From contig CAJUTH010000008.1 of assembly GCA_910589275.1 (NCBI GenBank), positions 1-64,000 of the forward strand: DNA of 64,000 nt. The letters are read 5' to 3'. The translations under genes and the position numbers were made by a program. Shown one piece after another: positions 34,050 through 43,441 of the stretch (positions within the stretch are counted from its first letter, which is position 1; each line of letters opens with the position of its first letter). The stretch is from an uncultured Dorea sp. (GTDB lineage: Bacteria > Bacillota > Clostridia > Lachnospirales > Lachnospiraceae). Under the pieces are notes generated by a model. The model made no database searches. It saw only the letters and a list, made by a program, of their open reading frames with translations, and had not been told where the DNA came from.

Positions 34050-34937
34050 ATGAGCAGGATACCATGTAATGTGAATAAAGATCTGCTTCCGCTGTATGTG
34101 GATGATGTGTGCAGCGAAGAAAGTAAGGCGATGGTAGAGGAGCATCTTGCCGGATGCAGGAAATGTCAGGATTATTTTGACGCTTTGCGAGAAGGAACCG
34201 CCGAGGAGAAAATGAAAGAAGAAAGGGAAGAATTTTTGTCTGAGGAGAAAATGAACCGGGAGGCGGTTTCGGTGATCAAATCCATAAAAAGGGAGATTTC
34301 TAAGGGCAGGACGAAAAGGACGGCTGTGACTGTGGCGGCAGTTCTGCTGGTTCTTTTCGTGCTGGAAGGATTGAGCGGCTCCTATATAGGCGGATGGTTA
34401 GGGGAGATACCAGTCTTTGATACGCGGCTGAAAACAGAGGATGTGCGCGTCATAGAAATGTATCTGTTGGAAAACGGGTACCTGTATATCAGCGTGGAAC
34501 CGGATAAAAAATGCGGGATGTATTATACCTGCAATGTTATAGAGACCTTTACTGAAGAAGAAGGTTTTACCGGCGAGTACGAGGGTTATTTTGGACTGGA
34601 GAATATCCCCCTTGACTGGGATAGTATTCCGATCAGGAAGCTGTCGTGTATTTTCCCTCTTTCTAGAAGAGTGAAGGAAGATGATTACGGAAATATTAAG
34701 GAGCGTGAAGATTCGGTTATTTATCTGATGGGGAAAGGCGGAGAGAGGATTCCGGTCTGGGAAAAGGGACAGGAAGTGAAAAAAGCGCCGCCGGAGATTG
34801 AAGACAGGGCAAGGAAAGCAATAGAAAAAGAGGACGCGGAGATGGAGGAAAAACTGCGGAAAGGGGAAGCAGGAGTACTAGACGTGATCAATAATGTATA
34901 TACGATCGCAGAACTGGAATCTCAGGAAAGTCATTGA
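34050..34937 (+). CDS. Zinc-finger transmembrane anti-sigma factor
   Basis: A 295-aa protein that should hold the preceding sigma factor inactive at the membrane. The N-terminal zinc-binding anti-sigma domain has CNVNKDLLPLYVDDVC and HLAGCRKCQ (His-x3-Cys-x2-Cys). A single transmembrane helix (about 91-108, TVAAVLLVLFVLEGL) leads to an extracellular sensing domain rich in charged residues. AGAGGAGG precedes the ATG. Release by proteolysis through the RseP-type protease at 13669 is possible but not shown. Confidence 0.85.
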   Translation: MSRIPCNVNKDLLPLYVDDVCSEESKAMVEEHLAGCRKCQDYFDALREGTAEEKMKEEREEFLSEEKMNREAVSVIKSIKREISKGRTKRTAVTVAAVLLVLFVLEGLSGSYIGGWLGEIPVFDTRLKTEDVRVIEMYLLENGYLYISVEPDKKCGMYYTCNVIETFTEEEGFTGEYEGYFGLENIPLDWDSIPIRKLSCIFPLSRRVKEDDYGNIKEREDSVIYLMGKGGERIPVWEKGQEVKKAPPEIEDRARKAIEKEDAEMEEKLRKGEAGVLDVINNVYTIAELESQESH

Positions 34938-35084
34938 TTTTATGACGGATGCTGGGGAGGCTGGAGTATTTTGCGTTTCCACAGGAGATTTTAAAGGATG
35001 CATGTGACGGTGTGGATTTGCAGATGACGGACATGAGGAAGAATTCAAATTAAGACTGTTCGGGGAAGTTCCGCAAAAAAGCTG

Positions 35085-35116
35085 GGGGATTGTGATCCAT
35101 TGGGATCATAATCCCC
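35085..35116. terminator. Hairpin between convergent genes
   Basis: GGGGATTGTGATCC and GGATCATAATCCCC form a 14-bp stem (one wobble) with a 4-nt loop, between the anti-sigma gene and the convergent SpoIID-like gene. No T-run. Probably a shared transcription end. The rest of 34938-35159 shows no gene. Confidence 0.55.
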
Positions 35117-35159
35117 TGTTGAATGAAAGAATGGCCGTGGCGGGCGCTTCCTTCGCAGT

Positions 35160-36422
35160 TCAGGTCAGTTCTGCGATTCTTGAGACGCCTACGTAGATTT
35201 CTGATATTTTGTACCAGGTGGGATAATCTACGATCCCGGTAGCCGGAAGGCCGAAGACGGACTGGAATTTGGATACGGCCGCGGCGGTGGCGGGTCCGTA
35301 GATTCCGTCTGCGGTTAGCTTCGGGATGGCGGGATAAGCGCCGGCGATTACGTTGATCTGCTCCTGGAGCTGGCGGACTTTATTGCCGGTGGAACCATTT
35401 TCCAGATTGTATCCAGGCCAGGAGGAAGGAATGCCGGATATCGCTTCAGCGGTGTTGATATACATGTCGTCGCCGTAATAGTAGCGGAGAATGTCAATGG
35501 CTGAGTAGCCTTGGTCGCCGAGGGATTTGGATCCCCATTGTGTCATCCAATTCGGACACTGTACCTGCCGTCCGTCGCAGTACTGGGTCAAAATAGGCTG
35601 GCGCACATTTGGCCTGGACAGGTAATCGGCAAATAACTCATCTACAATGACAGAGATAGATTGGAAGATATTCCGCTCCGGTATCCACTTGTGGTCAAAC
35701 GCAGTAGAAGAGGTGATGGTGAAATCATACCCTTGGTTCCGGTACCATTCCGTATACACTCTGTTAAGTGTAAAAGACATAATTGCCAGCACATTTGCCC
35801 GGATGGTATTGGCCGGCCATGTGGCGTATATTTCACTAGATGCCACATTCTTGATATAGTCTTTATATTTCACATAATAATTCTTTGCAGTGCTGTCTCT
35901 TGGACTTCCGTCGTGTACTACAATATATTCTGGGACAACCACCCGGCTTAAGACGATCTCTCCGCTTTCATTTACCGGCTTGATCTCATCTTCGGGTATT
36001 TTAGCCGGATATGTGCCGTATAATGTATGAGCGGGTATGACGAATACTTCTTCCTCGGTTCCGGTGGTATCTAAGGGACTTAACTGCACATTTTGAATGG
36101 CTGTTGTATCAGCAAGTATTTCCGTGCCTGCGATGCTGACCGGTTCAAACCCCGGAGCCTGTATCTGCAGGGTATATTCGGAGTATGGCTGGATTTCATT
36201 TTCCGGATTTAAGCTGTATTCCAGCGGAGGGGCAGCAAGTTCTAGAAGTTCGGTCTGTCCGGAGGAATCTGTGGTGACTTGTTCTAACGGCTCTCCCGGC
36301 ACTCCGGTGTAGGATATGCTGATGGAAGCATCCGCAACCGGACGGGAAGTGATCTGAGAAGTAATATTAATCTGAAGACGTCCGATATCCGGAGTATCAG
36401 AAGATGGAATTGGATCGCTCAT
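35160..36422 (-). CDS. SpoIID-like / peptidoglycan-binding domain protein
   Basis: A 420-aa protein with three parts: an N-terminal carboxypeptidase-regulatory-like beta domain (about 15-100, ADASISISYTG), a SpoIID-like central domain (about 165-300, DYIKNVASSEIYATWP followed by ANVLAIMSFTLNRV, the same order as in the lytic transglycosylase family) and a C-terminal peptidoglycan-binding domain (about 340-405, TADGIYGPATAAAVSKFQ). There is no signal peptide, so it may act in the mother cell or spore. A cell-wall or spore-cortex role is inferred. The ATG at 36422 lies after TGTGAGGTTACAC. Confidence 0.7.
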   Translation of the reverse strand: MSDPIPSSDTPDIGRLQINITSQITSRPVADASISISYTGVPGEPLEQVTTDSSGQTELLELAAPPLEYSLNPENEIQPYSEYTLQIQAPGFEPVSIAGTEILADTTAIQNVQLSPLDTTGTEEEVFVIPAHTLYGTYPAKIPEDEIKPVNESGEIVLSRVVVPEYIVVHDGSPRDSTAKNYYVKYKDYIKNVASSEIYATWPANTIRANVLAIMSFTLNRVYTEWYRNQGYDFTITSSTAFDHKWIPERNIFQSISVIVDELFADYLSRPNVRQPILTQYCDGRQVQCPNWMTQWGSKSLGDQGYSAIDILRYYYGDDMYINTAEAISGIPSSWPGYNLENGSTGNKVRQLQEQINVIAGAYPAIPKLTADGIYGPATAAAVSKFQSVFGLPATGIVDYPTWYKISEIYVGVSRIAELT

Positions 36423-36528
36423 TGTGTAACCTCACAAATTCTGTTACAATTAATATATGAAGAAAAACATGGATTGTGATTGACACAAAAAATACGATAT
36501 CAGGTTTATGGCGGAATGAGGAGAAGCG

Positions 36529-37767
36529 ATGAAGAAGAAAAAGGGCGGCTGCTTTAAATTAATATTAAAATTGTTCATTACACTGGCGGTTATTGGGCTG
36601 GTGGTTTTAGGACATCCGATCCTTGTAGATTGGATCAATGGCAGGCAGCTGAAGGAGAAGGAAAAGGAGAGCGTCGAAGCTGTTCAGGAGATTCCCTATC
36701 AGGAAGTCTCTGTGGAGGAGCAGAGTCTGGCTGTCCATTATTATTACGGGCTGTTAAATGAGGAGGAAAAGCTGGTATATCAGGAAATCTATCAGGGAAT
36801 GCTGAACCGGGAGGATGAGATTTATACCCATGGCAAAGATGCAGAGGCGGCCAATAAGATTCTGGGGGATGTCTTAAGGGATTACCCAGATTTTTTCTGG
36901 TGTGATGGCGGCGTGAGTTCCACTTCTTATATACAGGACATGGGGGATTCCGGTGAAGAGACGTACACAGTGGTCAGTCCGGAATACAATTGCACAGCGG
37001 AGGAAAAACAAGCGAGGCAGCAGCAGATTGAAGCGGAGGCAGGAGCGGTGCTTCAGGGGATTTCCATGGAGGCATCGGATTATGAGAAGATTCTGTATGT
37101 GTATGAATATATTGTAAATTCCGTGGATTATGACTTAGAAGCGCCGGATAATCAGAATATTTACAGTTCGCTCGTGGGAAAACGGTCGGTGTGCGCGGGC
37201 TATTCTAAGGAAGCCCAGTATCTGCTGGAGCGGCTGGGGGTTCCTGCGATCTATGTAACCGGTACGGCGAACGGCCCGAATGCCCATGCATGGAATCTTG
37301 TACAGTGCGGCGGCGAGTATTATCATGTGGATACGACTTGGGGAGATCCTGTATATCAGACTGCGGAAGGGGAGGAGGCTCCCCGGTGGGAAAATATCAG
37401 TTATGATTATATGTGCTGCAATGATGAAGAAATTTACCGCACCCATCAGGCGGACGAGGAATATCCGCTGCCCGCATGTACCGGCATGACGTGGAATTAT
37501 TATGTGGTAAATGGAATGTATTATAATAATTATGACAGCAGCGTAGCGCTGGATGCATTAAATTCGGCGATCTATGAGCAGCGGAACCCGACGATATTCA
37601 AATATTTCGATGAGGCTTCCTACCGGCAGGCCAAAGATGATATTTTGAATTATCAGATCCACAATGCGGCTCAGACGCTGTGCGATATGTACGAACTAAG
37701 CGAAGTCCAGTATTATTACGAAGACAGGCCGGAGCTATGCAAACTGACAATTTACTGGAATTATTAG
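36529..37767 (+). CDS. Membrane-anchored transglutaminase-like protein
   Basis: A 412-aa protein with a positively charged N-terminus and one transmembrane helix (about 14-31), the rest being extracellular. The transglutaminase/peptidase core shows the triad: Cys in RSVCAGYSKEAQYLLE (about 224), His in GPNAHAWNLV and Asp in YYHVDTTWGDP. Such proteins in clostridia are surface cysteine peptidases or cross-linkers of unknown target. GAGGAGAAGCG precedes the ATG. It stands alone, divergent from the SpoIID-like gene. Confidence 0.82.
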   Translation: MKKKKGGCFKLILKLFITLAVIGLVVLGHPILVDWINGRQLKEKEKESVEAVQEIPYQEVSVEEQSLAVHYYYGLLNEEEKLVYQEIYQGMLNREDEIYTHGKDAEAANKILGDVLRDYPDFFWCDGGVSSTSYIQDMGDSGEETYTVVSPEYNCTAEEKQARQQQIEAEAGAVLQGISMEASDYEKILYVYEYIVNSVDYDLEAPDNQNIYSSLVGKRSVCAGYSKEAQYLLERLGVPAIYVTGTANGPNAHAWNLVQCGGEYYHVDTTWGDPVYQTAEGEEAPRWENISYDYMCCNDEEIYRTHQADEEYPLPACTGMTWNYYVVNGMYYNNYDSSVALDALNSAIYEQRNPTIFKYFDEASYRQAKDDILNYQIHNAAQTLCDMYELSEVQYYYEDRPELCKLTIYWNY

Positions 37768-37785
37768 CAGTAACAGTTCATCCTA

Positions 37786-37810
37786 GGACTTTGCACTTGC
37801 TGCAAAGTCC
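37786..37810. other. 10-bp hairpin downstream of the transglutaminase gene
   Basis: GGACTTTGCA and TGCAAAGTCC pair perfectly around a 5-nt loop. No T-run. Likely transcription end of the preceding gene. Confidence 0.5.
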
Positions 37811-37881
37811 GTAAGAATGTGTAAATTCAACAGGAAGTGAATCCGGATCTTCGCGAAGCGAACTTTAAATGAGCTGGATTC

Positions 37882-37914
37882 AGTAACAGTTCGGCTGAAA
37901 GCTGAACTGTTACT
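37882..37914. repeat. AGTAACAGTTC intergenic hairpin, copy 1
   Basis: AGTAACAGTTCGGCT pairs with AGCTGAACTGTTACT (one wobble) around GAA. A single arm also occurs at 37770-37780, and a related hairpin follows purB at 54988-55018. Small repeat family in intergenic regions. Confidence 0.6.
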
Positions 37915-38031
37915 ATTAGTGTGAATATTCGTTGTGTGAGGGTTGAAAATTGCAGGAACTTGTTGTATAATTTCTACAATTTGTGCAGTTATATTCTAAT
38001 AGGAAAACACAGAAAGGGAACAGGTGAGTGT

Positions 38032-39117
38032 ATGAAAGCATTTCTTATCTTAGAAGATGGGACAGTCTTTACCGGAACCAGTATCGGCTCCGCGAGAGAT
38101 GTGATCAGTGAGATTGTGTTCAATACTTCTATGACAGGATATTTGGAGGTATTGACAGACCCATCTTATGCCGGACAGGCAGTGGTAATGACCTATCCGT
38201 TAATCGGTAATTATGGGATTACACCGGATACGGAATCAAGAAAGGCGTGGCCGGACGGATATATCGTGAGGGAACTTGCGAGGATGCCGAGTAATTTTCG
38301 GTGCGAGGGGACGCTTGGTAAGTTTCTCGAAGAACAGGATATACCGGGAATTGCGGGGATCGATACCCGGGCGCTTACCAAGATTCTCAGGGAAAAGGGA
38401 ACGATGAACGGTATGATCACCACGAATGAAGCGTATGACCTTGAAGAGATTATTCCGAAGCTTCAGGCGTACAGAATCGGAGATGTGGTTTCCGAAGCTT
38501 CCTGCACAGAGAGTTTTGTTCTTCCGGGGGAAGGATGCAGAGTTGCGCTGATGGATTTCGGTGCGAAGAATAATATAGCCAGATCTTTAAACATTAGGGG
38601 CTGTGAAGTGACGGTTTATCCGGCGCACACGGCTGCCGTGGATATCATAGCAAGTCATCCGGACGGGATTATGTTGTCAAATGGGCCCGGAGATCCGGAG
38701 ACCAATGTTTCTATTATTGAAGAAGTCAGGAAATTGTCAGATACGGATATTCCAATCTTTGCAATCTGTCTGGGGCATCAGCTTATGGCGCTCGCCCATG
38801 GAGGGAAAACCTACAAATTAAAATACGGGCATCGGGGAGGCAACCATCCGGTGAAGGATCTTGCAACGGGCAGAGTGTACATTTCTTCCCAGAACCATGG
38901 GTATGCGGTGGACGCTTCGACCATAGGGGAGACGGTTGCAAAGGAGGCCTTTGTCAACGTAAACGACAAAACCAACGAGGGGCTTGCATACATAGGCAAG
39001 GATATCTTTACGGTGCAGTTCCATCCGGAGGCGTGTCCGGGACCGCAGGATTCAGCGTACCTGTTTGACCGGTTTATCCAGATGATGAAGGACAGAAAGG
39101 AGAGGAAAGATGCCTAA
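38032..39117 (+). CDS. carA: Carbamoyl-phosphate synthase, small (glutaminase) subunit
   Basis: Releases ammonia from glutamine and passes it to CarB for pyrimidine and arginine synthesis. The 361-aa protein has the N-terminal CarA domain (GTVFTGTSIGS, NTSMTGYLEVLTDPSYAGQ) and a class I amidotransferase domain with the active Cys in FAICLGHQLMAL (about 246) and the HPEA His/Glu pair. The ATG at 38032 follows CAGGTGAG; the open frame upstream has no site. It overlaps carB by 8 nt. Confidence 0.97.
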   Translation: MKAFLILEDGTVFTGTSIGSARDVISEIVFNTSMTGYLEVLTDPSYAGQAVVMTYPLIGNYGITPDTESRKAWPDGYIVRELARMPSNFRCEGTLGKFLEEQDIPGIAGIDTRALTKILREKGTMNGMITTNEAYDLEEIIPKLQAYRIGDVVSEASCTESFVLPGEGCRVALMDFGAKNNIARSLNIRGCEVTVYPAHTAAVDIIASHPDGIMLSNGPGDPETNVSIIEEVRKLSDTDIPIFAICLGHQLMALAHGGKTYKLKYGHRGGNHPVKDLATGRVYISSQNHGYAVDASTIGETVAKEAFVNVNDKTNEGLAYIGKDIFTVQFHPEACPGPQDSAYLFDRFIQMMKDRKERKDA

Positions 39118-42100
39118 AATAAAGGATATTCAGAAGGTACTTGTGATTGGATCCGGCCCGATCATCATTGGGCAGGCGGCGGAATTTGACTATGCGGGTA
39201 CGCAGGCATGCCGCTCTTTGAAGGAAGAAGGGGTGGAGGTGGTACTGTTAAATTCCAACCCCGCGACGATTATGACGGACAAGGATATTGCAGACCGGGT
39301 TTATATCGAGCCTTTGACGGTGGAAGTGGTGGAACAGCTAATATTAAAGGAACAGCCGGACAGCATCCTGCCGACTCTAGGGGGACAGGCCGGTTTGAAT
39401 CTGGCGATGGAGCTTGAGGAAAATGGATTTTTGCGGGAACATCATGTGCGGCTGATCGGAACCACCTCCGAAACGATTAAAAAAGCAGAGGACCGTCTGG
39501 AATTTAAAGCGACGATGGAGAAGATCGGAGAGCCCTGCGCGGCTTCCCTTGTAGTCGAGAATGTAGAGGACGGTATCCAGTTTGCGGAGAGTATCGGATA
39601 TCCGGTGGTTTTGCGCCCGGCCTATACCCTTGGCGGCAGCGGCGGCGGAATTGCGAATAACCGCAGGCAGTTAGTGGAGATCTTAGAGAATGGTCTCAGA
39701 CTTTCCAGAGTGGGGCAGGTTCTGGTAGAGCGCTGTATTGCCGGCTGGAAAGAAATTGAGTATGAGGTAATGCGGGACGGCAGCGGTAACTGTATTACCG
39801 TATGTAATATGGAAAATATTGATCCGGTGGGCGTGCACACGGGAGACAGTATCGTTGTGGCCCCTTCCCAGACATTAGGGGATAAGGAGTACCAGATGCT
39901 CCGCACCTCGGCGCTTAACATTATCAGCGAGCTGAATATCACCGGAGGGTGCAACGTGCAGTACGCCCTGCATCCGGATACCTTTGAATACTGTGTCATT
40001 GAGGTGAATCCAAGAGTGAGCCGTTCTTCCGCTCTTGCGTCCAAGGCCACCGGATACCCGATCGCTAAGGTGGCGGCAAAGATTGCCCTTGGCTATACGC
40101 TGGATGAAATTCAGAATGCGGTGACAAAGAAGACCTATGCAAGCTTTGAGCCGATGCTGGATTACTGTGTAGTAAAGATTCCCAGACTGCCTTTTGATAA
40201 ATTTATCAGTGCGAAGCGGACATTGACGACCCAGATGAAGGCCACTGGAGAGGTCATGAGTATCTGCGACAATTTTGAGGGGGCGCTGATGAAGGCCATC
40301 CGTTCGCTGGAGCAGCATGTGGACAGCCTGATGTCTTACGACTATTCTTATCTCACTGGAGAAGAGTTGCTAGAAGTGTTAAAGGTGGTGGATGACCGCA
40401 GGATCTGGAAGATCGCGGAGGCCATCCGTCAGGGGATCAGTATGGAAGAGATTCATGAGGTGACCAGAATTGACAAATGGTTCATTGACAAGATCGCCCG
40501 TCTGGTGGAGTTAGAGACAAGGATGAAGCGCAGTCCGCTGGATGAGGAACTTTTAAAAGAAGCCAAGCGGATGGAATTTCCGGATCATGTGATTGCGAAG
40601 ATTACTGGGCATACGGAGCGGGAAATCCATGACATGCGCCACCAGTACGGAATTACCGCCGCTTATAAGATGGTAGATACCTGCGCCGCGGAATTTGCGG
40701 CGGAGACGCCTTACTATTATTCCGTATTCGGAAGCGAGAATGAAGTAGAAGAGACGAAAGAACGGAAGAAGGTTCTGGTACTTGGCTCTGGCCCGATCCG
40801 GATTGGACAGGGGATTGAATTTGACTTTTGTTCGGTACACTGTACCTGGGCATTTTCAAAGGAAGGCTATGAGACGATTATTGTAAATAACAATCCGGAA
40901 ACGGTCAGCACGGATTTTGACATTGCAGATAAGCTGTATTTCGAACCGTTAACCCCGGAGGATGTGGAGAGCATTGTAGATCTGGAGAAGCCGGACGGGG
41001 CGGTAGTGCAGTTTGGCGGCCAGACGGCCATTAAGCTTACGGAAGCGTTGATGAAGATGGGCGTTCCGATTCTTGGAACCTCGGCGGAGAATGTAGACGC
41101 AGCCGAGGACAGGGAGTTATTTGACGAGATATTAGAGAAATGCCAGATTCCAAGGCCTACCGGAGGAACTGTATATACGGCGGAGGAAGCGAAAGAAGTG
41201 GCCGGGAGGCTTGGTTATCCGGTACTGGTAAGACCCTCTTACGTGCTTGGCGGACAGGGGATGCAGATTGCCATCAACGATCATGACATCGACGAATTTA
41301 TCGGAATCATCAACCGGATTGCACAGGATCATCCGATTCTGGTGGACAAGTATCTTCAAGGCAAAGAGATTGAGGTGGACGCGGTCTGCGACGGAACGGA
41401 TATCCTGATTCCGGGAATTATGGAACATATCGAGCGGGCGGGAATCCACTCCGGAGACAGTATTTCCGTGTATCCTGCGAAGAGTATCAGCGAGAAGACG
41501 AAGCGGATCATTGAGGACTATACAAGAAAGCTTGCGAAATCCCTCCATGTGATCGGGCTGATCAATATTCAGTTTATCGTATGCGGAGAGGATGTGTATG
41601 TAATTGAAGTTAACCCAAGGTCCAGCCGTACCGTTCCTTATATCAGTAAGGTGACCGGGATCCCTATTGTGCCGCTGGCTTCTAAAGTGATCATCGGCCA
41701 TACGATCCGGGAGCTTGGCTATACGCCGGGGCTGCAGCCGGAGGCGGATTATTTTGCTGTTAAGATGCCGGTATTTTCCTTCGAGAAGATCCGGGACGCA
41801 GATATCAGCTTAGGACCTGAGATGAAATCCACAGGAGAGTGTTTAGGGATAGCAAAAACCTTTGACGAAGCGCTGTATAAGGCGTTCTTAGGCGCCGGGA
41901 TTAAGCTTCCGAAGCATAATAATATGATTATTACCGTCAGGGACGAGGACAAGAAGGATATTGTGGATATCGGGCGCCGGTTCTCCCAGATCGGGTATAA
42001 GATTTTTGCCACCCGGGGAACGGCGGAGGCATTAAGAAACGGCGGAGTAAAGGCTATCGCGGTCAATAAGATTGAACAGGAGTCGCCGAATCTGATGGAT

Positions 42101-42307
42101 CTGATCTTAGGACATAAGATTGATCTGGTTATCGATACGCCGCCTCAGGGAGCGGAGCGTGCAAAGGACGGCTTTGTGATCCGAAGAAGCGCTATTGAGA
42201 CCGGGGTGAATGTGCTGACAGCCATTGACACGGCGCAGGCGCTGATTACCAGTCTGGAGAATACGGATATCAAGAAATTAACGCTGATCGATATTGCGAA
42301 AATTTAA
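39110..42307 (+). CDS. carB: Carbamoyl-phosphate synthase, large subunit
   Basis: Makes carbamoyl phosphate from bicarbonate, ammonia and two ATP. The 1065-aa protein has the internal duplication of the family: carboxy-phosphate half (VLVIGSGPIIIGQAAEFDYAG) and carbamoyl-phosphate half (VLVLGSGPIRIGQGIEFDF), each an ATP-grasp domain, and a C-terminal MGS-like allosteric domain (about 935-1065) that binds effectors. GAAAGGAGAGG precedes the ATG. Length and architecture are normal. Confidence 0.98.
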   Translation: MPKIKDIQKVLVIGSGPIIIGQAAEFDYAGTQACRSLKEEGVEVVLLNSNPATIMTDKDIADRVYIEPLTVEVVEQLILKEQPDSILPTLGGQAGLNLAMELEENGFLREHHVRLIGTTSETIKKAEDRLEFKATMEKIGEPCAASLVVENVEDGIQFAESIGYPVVLRPAYTLGGSGGGIANNRRQLVEILENGLRLSRVGQVLVERCIAGWKEIEYEVMRDGSGNCITVCNMENIDPVGVHTGDSIVVAPSQTLGDKEYQMLRTSALNIISELNITGGCNVQYALHPDTFEYCVIEVNPRVSRSSALASKATGYPIAKVAAKIALGYTLDEIQNAVTKKTYASFEPMLDYCVVKIPRLPFDKFISAKRTLTTQMKATGEVMSICDNFEGALMKAIRSLEQHVDSLMSYDYSYLTGEELLEVLKVVDDRRIWKIAEAIRQGISMEEIHEVTRIDKWFIDKIARLVELETRMKRSPLDEELLKEAKRMEFPDHVIAKITGHTEREIHDMRHQYGITAAYKMVDTCAAEFAAETPYYYSVFGSENEVEETKERKKVLVLGSGPIRIGQGIEFDFCSVHCTWAFSKEGYETIIVNNNPETVSTDFDIADKLYFEPLTPEDVESIVDLEKPDGAVVQFGGQTAIKLTEALMKMGVPILGTSAENVDAAEDRELFDEILEKCQIPRPTGGTVYTAEEAKEVAGRLGYPVLVRPSYVLGGQGMQIAINDHDIDEFIGIINRIAQDHPILVDKYLQGKEIEVDAVCDGTDILIPGIMEHIERAGIHSGDSISVYPAKSISEKTKRIIEDYTRKLAKSLHVIGLINIQFIVCGEDVYVIEVNPRSSRTVPYISKVTGIPIVPLASKVIIGHTIRELGYTPGLQPEADYFAVKMPVFSFEKIRDADISLGPEMKSTGECLGIAKTFDEALYKAFLGAGIKLPKHNNMIITVRDEDKKDIVDIGRRFSQIGYKIFATRGTAEALRNGGVKAIAVNKIEQESPNLMDLILGHKIDLVIDTPPQGAERAKDGFVIRRSAIETGVNVLTAIDTAQALITSLENTDIKKLTLIDIAKI

Positions 42308-42532
42308 GCGAAACATCTGGCGGCTGCAATAAAAAGACGGTCTGCGGGCCAGTAGACTGCCGGAAAGATTTAACAGGACTGGAAAATAGTTATAATTGAA
42401 TTTCATAGAGATGCATGATATGATGCCCTCAGTACAAAATGTAACAATTTTGTAATAATTGTAATAAAGTTGAAAAAAATGAGTATACTTTATTAACAAT
42501 ACAAACTATGTATATAGGAGGGCATCATTTTT

Positions 42533-43240
42533 ATGTTGAAATACAAATTTAATTTGAAAAACGGAATAGCAAAGGCGCGAATGTGCATGGCCGCCTGTGT
42601 TGCCGTATCTACCCTGACGTTAGGATTTACCAGCCGGGCGGCGGCTATGCCGGAGGAAATGCTTCCGGAAGCATCCTTTACTTATGGAGGAGCCGTTTTT
42701 GTAAATAATATTGTGGCGGAGATTAACAATAAATCTGTCAATATTAGATTTAAGGCGGCTGAAGGCGTAGAAGAAGTTTTGGCGGAAGCGACCATAAAGG
42801 CAGAAGAATTAGAGGCAGAGAGACAGAGAGAGGAAGCTGAAAAAGCGGAGGCTGAAAGAAAAGCGGCCGAGGCAAGGCAGGCAGCAGGAAGTGTATCTTC
42901 TTCCGTAGGAAACTATGACAAAGAACTTTTGGCTTCTATTATTTTCTGTGAAGCGGGAAATCAGTCCTTTGAGGGTCAGGTTGCGGTAGGCGCAGTCATC
43001 ATGAACCGGATTGCAAGCGGCGCGTATCCTAATACGATAGAGGGAGTGGTTTACCAGCCGGGACAGTTTGGGCCGGCAGGAAGCGGATGGCTTGACCAGA
43101 TTCGTGGTACGGCGGGCTATAGTGCGTCTGCCATGCAGGCAGCGGAGGCCGCCCTTGCGGGACAGAATCCAATCGGAGGGTGTTTATACTTTGATCAAGG
43201 CGGTTACGGAATGCAGATTGGAGCTCACTTTTTCCACTAA
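42533..43240 (+). CDS. SleB-family cell-wall hydrolase, secreted
   Basis: A 235-aa protein with a signal peptide (about 1-38, SRAAAM cleavage site), a charged coiled-coil stretch rich in Glu, Ala and Lys (about 85-120) and a C-terminal Hydrolase_2 domain: LASIIFCEAGNQSFEGQVAV, VIMNRI and QFGPAGSG. The Glu of FCEAGN is the expected catalytic residue of SleB-type lytic transglycosylases involved in spore cortex or wall turnover. It lacks the peptidoglycan-binding domain of classical SleB. GGAGGGC precedes the ATG. It is monocistronic, with a terminator-like hairpin after it. Confidence 0.85.
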   Translation: MLKYKFNLKNGIAKARMCMAACVAVSTLTLGFTSRAAAMPEEMLPEASFTYGGAVFVNNIVAEINNKSVNIRFKAAEGVEEVLAEATIKAEELEAERQREEAEKAEAERKAAEARQAAGSVSSSVGNYDKELLASIIFCEAGNQSFEGQVAVGAVIMNRIASGAYPNTIEGVVYQPGQFGPAGSGWLDQIRGTAGYSASAMQAAEAALAGQNPIGGCLYFDQGGYGMQIGAHFFH

Positions 43241-43253
43241 AATATTAGGCAGA

Positions 43254-43292
43254 TAGATGGCAGATGTCTGAATTTTGGATATCTGCCATCTA
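43254..43292 (+). terminator. Terminator after the SleB-like gene
   Basis: TAGATGGCAGATGTC pairs with GATATCTGCCATCTA (one wobble) around a 9-nt loop, followed by TTTGTC. Just 14 nt after the stop codon. Confidence 0.7.
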
Positions 43293-43363
43293 TTTGTCTA
43301 TTGCCTGAAAATAGCGGGTTTCTTACAATGTAAGCATATTAACAGACATGAAGTCCGTTAAGT

Positions 43364-43398
43364 ATACCTTATTGAACGTTAGCAGTTCAATAAGTATA
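43364..43398. repeat. 35-nt hairpin repeat, copy 1
   Basis: TTATTGAAC and GTTCAATAA form a 9-bp stem with loop GTTAGCA, flanked by TATA/TATA that can extend it past one bulge. An exact 35-nt copy lies at 46761-46795. A separate hairpin (TTAACAGAC/GTCCGTTAA) precedes it at 43339-43362. Confidence 0.75.
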
Positions 43399-43441
43399 AG
43401 ATACTACATACAAAAGAAATTCGCATAAGGGGGCAGTGAAC

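Noticed and set aside
37921..38031. N-terminal extension of carA by 37 codons
   Set aside because: No ribosome binding site; the extension is Cys/Asn-rich 5' leader, and ATG 38032 matches the family start.
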